From an uncultured Micrococcales bacterium (GTDB taxonomy: Bacteria; Actinomycetota; Actinomycetes; S36-B12; UBA10799), in contig CALFYG010000108.1 in NCBI GenBank assembly GCA_937952095.1, forward strand, positions 1-46,555: DNA of 46,555 bases. Reading direction: 5' to 3'. Position numbers and translations under genes: made by a program. The notes below the pieces were generated by a model. That model did not search any database, was not told the DNA's origin, and saw nothing but the letters and a program-made list of their open reading frames with translations. Every line of letters starts with the position of its first letter. Within the stretch, counting starts at the first letter, position 1. Shown piece by piece: positions 40,334 to 46,555 of the stretch.

Positions 40334-41791
40334 CTACTTCACCCGGACGACGTGCTCGGATTCGTGTTTCTTCTCAGTGCCGCTGCGCACCGCGTAAGCA
40401 GTGAGCTTGCACTTGCCGTCCTTCTTGTAGGTGACCAGGTCACCCTCGTGGATGCTGCAGATCTTCGGCGTGGAGCTGGTCCAGCCCACGGCGTTCTGCT
40501 GCTTGGTGCGGTGCGGGAGGTCCACTGCCACCTTGTTCTTGGCCGTGGTCGGCACGGTGCCCTTGATCACCTGGGGAACCGTGGCCTTGGCCACCGTCGG
40601 GGCGGTGACCCATGCAGGCTGAGTGCCACACCACTGTCCGAAGGCCGAGCACATCGCGCCGGTCACGGTCTTGGCCAGTTGCGTGTGGCCGGCCTTGCTC
40701 GGGTGGATCCAGGTGTCGTTGGCGAACACCCATGGGTCTTTGTCCTTGGCCTGATGCTTCTGCCATTCCCTCTGGTCCGGGACCGCCATCTGGATGTTGC
40801 CCGGTGAGATGCCCTGCTGGGTCTTCGCCCACTGCTGGACCGAGCCCACAGCGGCGGCGATCTTGGCGTTCATCGCGTTCTGCACGGCGATCGCCTGCTC
40901 CCACTGGGAGGTCTTGCCGTTCACCGGGCAGTTGCTGCACTCCGAGACCTTCTGGACCTGCGAGGGGCAGGGGTTGCCGGCCGCCGGGCCGTCCTTGACG
41001 TTGCCCTCCGGCTGCCAGTTGCCGAACGACCAAGGGCAGGTGGTGTAGTACTGCATCACCATGACCTTGTTCTTGTTCTTCAGCAGCGTCTTGTAGACGT
41101 TCTCCAGATGCTGGGTCTGCTTGTTCTGCGCCCACTGCTGGTCGGCGCACTCGACCACGTGCTTCGGCGGGTAGGCCCACCATCCGGTCCAGCCGAGCCA
41201 CTGGGTGGAGTCCGCACATGCGCCGTTGCTCACGGGGACAAGGGCGAGTTTGATCTGCAGGAAGCTCGACAGGATCGGGTTCGCGCCCAAGGTCATGACG
41301 ACGGTGGTGTTCTTGATGTTGTTGAGCTGGAAGTTGAACGGGCCGCCGGCGTCCCACTGCGCAGGGGTCGAGCCGGTCACCGCCCAGTTCTCCACAGGTG
41401 CTGCCTTGGTGGGGTCCTGGCTCGCGGCGATCTGGTACGAGTACGCGACGTTGGGGGACTTCGCTCCCGCCTTCCACGGCCCGGCGCTCCACGGGGCCCC
41501 GTTGTAGTTGTTGTTGCTGCACTGGTCGATCGGCGTGGTCGTGCCCGACGGGCTGCAGTCGGACAGGCTGTTGTCGCCGAGGTACCAGGAGCTGGGGAAC
41601 TCGTTGTTGACTGTCCCCGTGATGTTCTTCGCGTTCTCCTTCTGGCCGAAGTAGCCGAAGCCGGCGGTCACGGAGTCTCCCATGAAGATCACCGATGGCG
41701 GCGGGTCGTCAGCGGCGGCGGGGGAGCTCGCCAGCCCCGCGGCGATGAACAAGGCGGCCAGTACGACCCCGACGATTCTGCGCAACTCCAT
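40334..41791 (-). CDS. secreted SGNH/GDSL-type hydrolase
   Basis: 485 residues from ATG 41791 with GGGAGG upstream. The signal peptide ends around PAAA. Block I is FMGDSVTAG (Ser40). Block III is VMTLGANPI, where the usual GxND is GANP. Block V is NDTWIHPSKAGH with the catalytic Asp/His. An insert of about 200 Asn/Gln/Trp/Cys-rich residues lies between. The C-terminal 110 residues form an Ig-like beta domain (KATVPQVIKGTVPTTA onward). An extracellular esterase or lipase is likely. Confidence 0.88.
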   Translation of the reverse strand: MELRRIVGVVLAALFIAAGLASSPAAADDPPPSVIFMGDSVTAGFGYFGQKENAKNITGTVNNEFPSSWYLGDNSLSDCSPSGTTTPIDQCSNNNYNGAPWSAGPWKAGAKSPNVAYSYQIAASQDPTKAAPVENWAVTGSTPAQWDAGGPFNFQLNNIKNTTVVMTLGANPILSSFLQIKLALVPVSNGACADSTQWLGWTGWWAYPPKHVVECADQQWAQNKQTQHLENVYKTLLKNKNKVMVMQYYTTCPWSFGNWQPEGNVKDGPAAGNPCPSQVQKVSECSNCPVNGKTSQWEQAIAVQNAMNAKIAAAVGSVQQWAKTQQGISPGNIQMAVPDQREWQKHQAKDKDPWVFANDTWIHPSKAGHTQLAKTVTGAMCSAFGQWCGTQPAWVTAPTVAKATVPQVIKGTVPTTAKNKVAVDLPHRTKQQNAVGWTSSTPKICSIHEGDLVTYKKDGKCKLTAYAVRSGTEKKHESEHVVRVK

Positions 41792-41921
41792 GACGAGGCC
41801 TCCCAGTGCTCGATGGGGACTGAGCCTAGCCGGGTCCGCTGACATTGCGCACCGTATGAAGGGATGAGATGCGCGCATACCCCGGTCGACGCGGATGTCG
41901 GGTCCGGGACAGTATGGGGCT

Positions 41922-43058
41922 GTGAGCGGACTGACTCTTGGCGTGCTCGGGACGTCGAGCAAGGAGAACGAGTGGCGGCTCCCGATCCACCCCCACCACA
42001 TCGAACGCATCGATGCCGACCTGCGCGCCCGGATGACGTTGGAGCGCGGCTACGGGGAGCGGTTCGGGGTGTCGGACGCCCACCTGGCCGAGCTGGTGGC
42101 GGCGGTGGTGCCGCGCGACGAGGTCATCGCCGGAGCGGACATCGTGCTGCTCCCCAAGCCGACGCTGCCGGATCTGGAGTTGCTGCGCGACGGGCAGGTC
42201 CTGTGGGGGTGGCCCCATGCGGTGCAGGATCCGGAGCTGACCCAGATCGCGATCGACAAGCACCTGACCCTGATCGCTTGGGAGCAGATGAACCACTGGA
42301 CACCGGCCGGGGACTTCATGGTCCACGTGTTCCACCTCAACAACGAGATGGCCGGCTACTGCTCGGTGCTGCACGCCATGCAGCTTGTCGGGATGACCGG
42401 CCACTACGGGCGTCATCTGCGCGCTGCCGTGCTCGGTTTCGGGAACACCGCCCGCGGCGCGATCACGGCGCTGCACGGCCTCGGTGTGCATGACGTCACC
42501 GCGCTGACCATGCGCGACGTGACCACCGTCGCCTCGCCGATCCCCGCGGTACTCATGGATCACATGCACCGCGTCGAGGGTGGTGGCATCGCTGTGCACA
42601 CCGAGGAGGGCGAGATCCCGATCGCGCGCTTCCTTGCCGGCTTCGACATCGTGGTCAACTGCGTGCTGCAGGACACCGACAACCCGATGATGTTCGTGCT
42701 CGACAAGGACCTCCCCCGGTTCCCCATGGGCCACCTCATCGTCGATGTCTCCTGCGATCGGGGGATGGGCTTCGAGTTCGCACGGCCCACGTCCTTCGAG
42801 CAGCCCATGTTCGTCGTCGGCGAGGGGGTGCACTACTACGGCGTCGACCACAGCCCCAGCTACCTGTGGAACTCCGCGACGTGGGGGATCAGCGAGGCGT
42901 TGCTGCCGTTCCTACGGCCGGTCATGGACGGCCCGCAGGCGTGGGAGGACGACCCCAGCATCAGGCTCGCCATCGAGATCCAGAACGGGATCGTGCGCAA
43001 CCCGAAGATCCTGTCGTTCCAGAACCGGGCGGGGGAGCACCCGCACCCGCAGCTCTAG
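41922..43058 (+). CDS. N5-(carboxyethyl)ornithine synthase-like / alanine dehydrogenase-fold enzyme
   Basis: 378 residues, GTG start at 41922 (GGGG just upstream); an ATG at 41895 would add nine residues. The N-terminal domain opens LGVLGTSSKENEWRLPIHP, as in alanine dehydrogenase/CEOS proteins. A Rossmann motif AAVLGFGNTARGAI sits near residue 175, and VDVSCDRGMGFEFARPT near 275 is typical of CEOS. The family reductively joins pyruvate to an amine of ornithine or lysine using NADPH. The exact substrate is not certain. A hairpin follows the gene. Confidence 0.85.
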   Translation: MSGLTLGVLGTSSKENEWRLPIHPHHIERIDADLRARMTLERGYGERFGVSDAHLAELVAAVVPRDEVIAGADIVLLPKPTLPDLELLRDGQVLWGWPHAVQDPELTQIAIDKHLTLIAWEQMNHWTPAGDFMVHVFHLNNEMAGYCSVLHAMQLVGMTGHYGRHLRAAVLGFGNTARGAITALHGLGVHDVTALTMRDVTTVASPIPAVLMDHMHRVEGGGIAVHTEEGEIPIARFLAGFDIVVNCVLQDTDNPMMFVLDKDLPRFPMGHLIVDVSCDRGMGFEFARPTSFEQPMFVVGEGVHYYGVDHSPSYLWNSATWGISEALLPFLRPVMDGPQAWEDDPSIRLAIEIQNGIVRNPKILSFQNRAGEHPHPQL

Positions 43059-43067
43059 GCGTCCGCC

Positions 43068-43142
43068 GCCCGCGTGAGAGGCTCGCGCCCGCGTGAGAGG
43101 TTCGACCCCCTGGAACCGCTCACCGGAGCGACAACCTCTCAC
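43068..43142. terminator. repeat and hairpin between convergent genes
   Basis: GCCCGCGTGAGAGG occurs twice (43068-43081 and 43087-43100). GTGAGAGGTT (43093-43102) pairs perfectly with AACCTCTCAC (43133-43142), leaving a 30-base loop. It lies between the CEOS stop and the DoxX stop, so a two-way terminator is plausible. Confidence 0.5.
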
Positions 43143-43531
43143 CGGTCCGCCGGCTGCCGCCAGTCGCGCCATGCGCCGGTGCACCACAGGGCCCAGACCA
43201 CCAGGACAGGTTGGAACAGTAGCCGCACCCCTCGCGCGAGGTCGGAGTCGAGGCCGAACGCGTCGGTGCCAGTGACGAACTGCGAGATGTTGCCGGGGAA
43301 GATCACGATGAAGAAGGCGGCGAGTAACCAACCCACAAGAGCGCGCCGCTCTCGGGTGAACAACAGCGCCGCCGCGAAGCCCAGCTCGATCACGCCGGAG
43401 ACCGCGATGACCGCTTCGGGGTAGGGCATCCACGAGGGAACCTGTGCGCGGAAGGTGTCGGCCGCGAGGAAGTGTCCGGTGCCGGCGACCGCCATGAAGG
43501 CCGCGAGCAGCCAGCGCCCGAGATCCCTCAA
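43139..43531 (-). CDS. DoxX family membrane protein
   Basis: 130 residues, TTG start at 43531 that overlaps the upstream stop (TTGA), with GAGG five bases before it. Four hydrophobic helices and GRWLLAAFMAVAGTGHFL, PEAVIAVSGVIELGFAAALL and GNISQFV fit the DoxX/SURF4-type group. Members are linked to redox complexes at the membrane, for example with SodA and SseA in mycobacteria. Coupling to an MhuD-like gene suggests a heme- or redox-related role; inference. Confidence 0.85.
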   Translation of the reverse strand: MRDLGRWLLAAFMAVAGTGHFLAADTFRAQVPSWMPYPEAVIAVSGVIELGFAAALLFTRERRALVGWLLAAFFIVIFPGNISQFVTGTDAFGLDSDLARGVRLLFQPVLVVWALWCTGAWRDWRQPADR

Positions 43532-43812
43532 CAGACCTCGAACTCCCAGATCGACGAGCCTGTGGCTGCGGGGCGGCCGCCGCCGTGCCCCGCCGCGAAC
43601 TCTTGGGAGTCACGCCACGCCTGATAGGACTCGACGCTGTCCCAGCGCGTGTAGACGAGGTACTGGTCGGTCCCGCTGATCGGTCGCAGGAGTTCGAAGT
43701 GCTCGAAGCCGGGGGCCCGATCCACCGATCCGAGGCGGGCGGCGAAGCGCTGCTCGAGGGTTTGTGCCTGATCGGCCGGGACGGTCAGGGCGTTGACGAC
43801 GACGTAGGACAT
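43528..43812 (-). CDS. mhuD: MhuD/IsdG-type heme-degrading monooxygenase
   Basis: 94 residues from ATG 43812. The antibiotic-biosynthesis-monooxygenase fold is complete and aligns closely by eye with mycobacterial MhuD: Asn7 in VVNAL, PGFEHFELLRP, YLVYTRWDS, Trp66 in YQAW, His76 in AAGHGG, and PAATGSSIWEFEV. Asn7, Trp66 and the His near 75 are the MhuD heme-pocket residues. MhuD opens heme to release iron. It is coupled to doxX by TTGA overlap. Confidence 0.85.
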   Translation of the reverse strand: MSYVVVNALTVPADQAQTLEQRFAARLGSVDRAPGFEHFELLRPISGTDQYLVYTRWDSVESYQAWRDSQEFAAGHGGGRPAATGSSIWEFEVC

Positions 43813-43821
43813 GCGATCAAT

Positions 43822-45450
43822 CTACGGGCGGCCGCGCACGTCGAGCCACACGGCGGTGTCGCCCGGGAGTCCGTCGGTGAACGTGTCGCTGGCCAGGAGG
43901 ACGTCGGCGTGAGGGGGTAATGCCACCGGCTCGGCCGTGTAGTTGACGACGCACACGAAGCCCGGATCGCGGGTGAAGCCCAGCGCCCCACTCGGGAGTT
44001 CGAGCCAGCGCAGCGTCCCGTCACCGAGCGCTGGGTGCTCCCGGCGTATGCGCAACGCACTGCGGTACAACTCGAGCATCGACGCCGGATCCCCCTCCTG
44101 TGCGGACACGGTGTACTTCGCCCAGTCATCGGGCTGTGGCAGCCACGTCCGCACCGGCCTGTCAGAAAATCCGTAAGGGGGCGCGTCTCCCGACCACGGG
44201 ATGGGGACCCTGCAGCCGTCCCTGCCCCGGCTGGCCATCCCGGAGCGCAGGTACATGGGATCCAGAAGGTCGTCGTCGTCCAGGGTCTCCACCTCCGGCA
44301 GCCCGAGTTCCTCACCCAAGTAGATGTAGGCGCTCCCCGGGAGGGCGAGCAGTTGCAGGATCGCAGCTCGTGCGCGGCGTGTGCCGCGGCGCAGGTCGGC
44401 GGGCCGGTCGAGGAAGTCGTCCAGGAACCGCGCGATCCCCTCGCGCTGCGTGCGGGCGTACCGGGACACATGGCGCGCGACGTCGTGATTGGACAGCACC
44501 CAGGTGGGCGGGGCTCCCACCTCCTCGTGCGCCGCCAATGTCTGGTCGATCATCGCCCTCATCGGCTCGGCCATCCAGGGCGACGCGAGGAAGTCGAAGT
44601 TGAACGCGGTGTGCAGTTCATCGCGACGTACATAGCGCACCAGGCGCTGGAGGCTCTCCACCCATGCCTCGGCGACGAACACCCGTGGCGGGTCGTAGGA
44701 GTCGGCGATCGTGCGCCAACCGCGGTAGATGTCGTGCACGGCGTCGCGGTCCCAGTGCGGATGCTGGCCGGCGGCGTAGCGCACGTTGTAGAGATCCGGC
44801 AGCAGCGCATCTTTGACCAGGTAGTGCGCGACATCGATGCGGAAACCATCAACACCGCGATCGAACCAGAAGCGCAGCGTGTGTTCGAAGTCGGCCGGTA
44901 CATCGGGATGGTCCCAGTTCAGATCCGGCTGCTGAGGGGAGAAGAGGTGGAGGTACCACTGGCCCGGATGCCCATCCGCCTCCCTCACCTGGGTCCAGAC
45001 CCGTCCTCCGAATTCACTGGTCCAGTTGTTGGGCGGCTCCTGGCCGAACTCGCCGCGGCCGTCGCGGAAGTGATAGCGCGAACGGTCCGGATTGCCCGGC
45101 CCACCCGCCAGAGCCGCCTGGAACCACGGGTGCATGTCCGATGTGTGGTTGGGGACCACGTCCAGGATCACTCGCAGTCCGTGCTCGTGCGCCTCGGCGA
45201 TCAGCGCCTCGGCGTCGGCCAGCGTTCCGTAGGCCGGATCGATGTCCCGCGGGTCGCTGATGTCGTAACCCGCGTCGGCCATCGGCGAGGGGTACCAGGG
45301 GTTGATCCAGAGGGCGTCGACGCCCAGTTCCGCCAGGTACCCCAAGCGGCTGCGCAGGCCCGCGATGTCTCCCAGGCCGTCACCGTCACCATCGGCGAAA
45401 CTGCGCAGGTAGACCTGGTAGATCACCGCGGAGCGCCACCAGTCGTGCAT
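43822..45450 (-). CDS. GH13 alpha-glucosidase / oligo-1,6-glucosidase-type enzyme
   Basis: 542 residues from ATG 45450. GH13 regions are DVVPNHT (about 98-103), GFRIDVAH with nucleophile Asp206, FVAEAW with acid/base Glu261, and VLSNHDV with Asp323. YPSPMADAGYDISDPRDIDP is typical of the alpha-glucosidase branch. It has no signal peptide, so it acts in the cytoplasm on imported alpha-glucosides such as maltose or isomaltose. The ABC ATPase gene lies 4 bp upstream on the same strand, so uptake and breakdown are co-expressed. Confidence 0.95.
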   Translation of the reverse strand: MHDWWRSAVIYQVYLRSFADGDGDGLGDIAGLRSRLGYLAELGVDALWINPWYPSPMADAGYDISDPRDIDPAYGTLADAEALIAEAHEHGLRVILDVVPNHTSDMHPWFQAALAGGPGNPDRSRYHFRDGRGEFGQEPPNNWTSEFGGRVWTQVREADGHPGQWYLHLFSPQQPDLNWDHPDVPADFEHTLRFWFDRGVDGFRIDVAHYLVKDALLPDLYNVRYAAGQHPHWDRDAVHDIYRGWRTIADSYDPPRVFVAEAWVESLQRLVRYVRRDELHTAFNFDFLASPWMAEPMRAMIDQTLAAHEEVGAPPTWVLSNHDVARHVSRYARTQREGIARFLDDFLDRPADLRRGTRRARAAILQLLALPGSAYIYLGEELGLPEVETLDDDDLLDPMYLRSGMASRGRDGCRVPIPWSGDAPPYGFSDRPVRTWLPQPDDWAKYTVSAQEGDPASMLELYRSALRIRREHPALGDGTLRWLELPSGALGFTRDPGFVCVVNYTAEPVALPPHADVLLASDTFTDGLPGDTAVWLDVRGRP

Positions 45451-45454
45451 GCGC

Positions 45455-46555
<1,101 letters not shown>

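Overview
The window is about 46.6 kb of GC-rich, densely packed DNA from a high-GC Gram-positive actinomycete. The evidence is the GC-biased codon use, frequent GTG/TTG starts, ATGA/GTGA/TTGA stop-start overlaps, a DUF222 (13E12-type) HNH gene, an MhuD-type heme-degrading protein, a DUF6777 protein, a Crp-like site paired with a ydaO-type c-di-AMP riboswitch, and candidate mycobacterial-type DNA-damage promoters. The lineage cannot be named from sequence reading alone. No rRNA, tRNA, CRISPR array, transposase or prophage structural gene is visible. It reads as ordinary chromosome with many secreted or hypothetical proteins. Gene 1 is cut by the left edge and the ABC ATPase by the right edge.

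Left part (1-9.4 kb). An adenylation/carrier/membrane-acyltransferase fusion is followed by a tightly coupled four-gene operon (2295-5285): a coiled-coil protein, a four-helix membrane protein with a basic coiled-coil tail, a small helical protein and an OmpA-like lipoprotein. A lipoprotein HNH nuclease comes next. Three small minus-strand genes (YbjN-like, Cys-rich, winged-helix-like) follow. Divergent from them is an ADP-ribosylglycohydrolase fused to a Cys-phosphatase-like domain, and then a secreted protein with a short collagen-like motif.

Middle-left (9.5-20 kb). A TetR-ACT-GNAT protein with a histone-H1-like Lys/Ala/Pro tail stands out. Beyond it are a NERD-nuclease/UvrD-like helicase convergent with an HNH protein, a vWA-HAD gene pair, a DUF222-HNH endonuclease whose promoter carries both a RecA-NDp-type and a LexA-type motif, and an ltrA/marR divergent pair around a perfect operator palindrome.

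Middle (20-33.5 kb). This part holds envelope and secreted functions: a secreted unknown, a proline-rich Cys/His hydrolase, a Vps62-like membrane protein coupled to a DUF5655 gene, a trypsin-like protease, a FAD monooxygenase, a PadR regulator, a membrane lipoprotein, and an NlpC/P60 hydrolase under a c-di-AMP riboswitch with an upstream Crp-like site. An AbiEi/DUF559-like protein, YciO, DedA, PhzF and a DUF6777 protein complete it.

Right part (33.7-46.6 kb). It contains a GGDEF diguanylate cyclase with an intact I-site, a SHOCT protein and two tandem paralogous secreted proteins, the first of which needs a +1 frameshift at a TTT TGA site. Then come an EF-G-like GTPase, a GNAT, a YbjQ protein, an SGNH hydrolase, an N5-carboxyethylornithine-synthase-like enzyme, a DoxX/MhuD pair, and a GH13 alpha-glucosidase beside a sugar ABC ATPase.

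The most promising candidates for something undescribed are the 2295-5285 envelope operon, the TetR-ACT-GNAT-H1 fusion, and the frameshifted tandem secreted paralogues. All of these are inferences from sequence reading. No database search was run.
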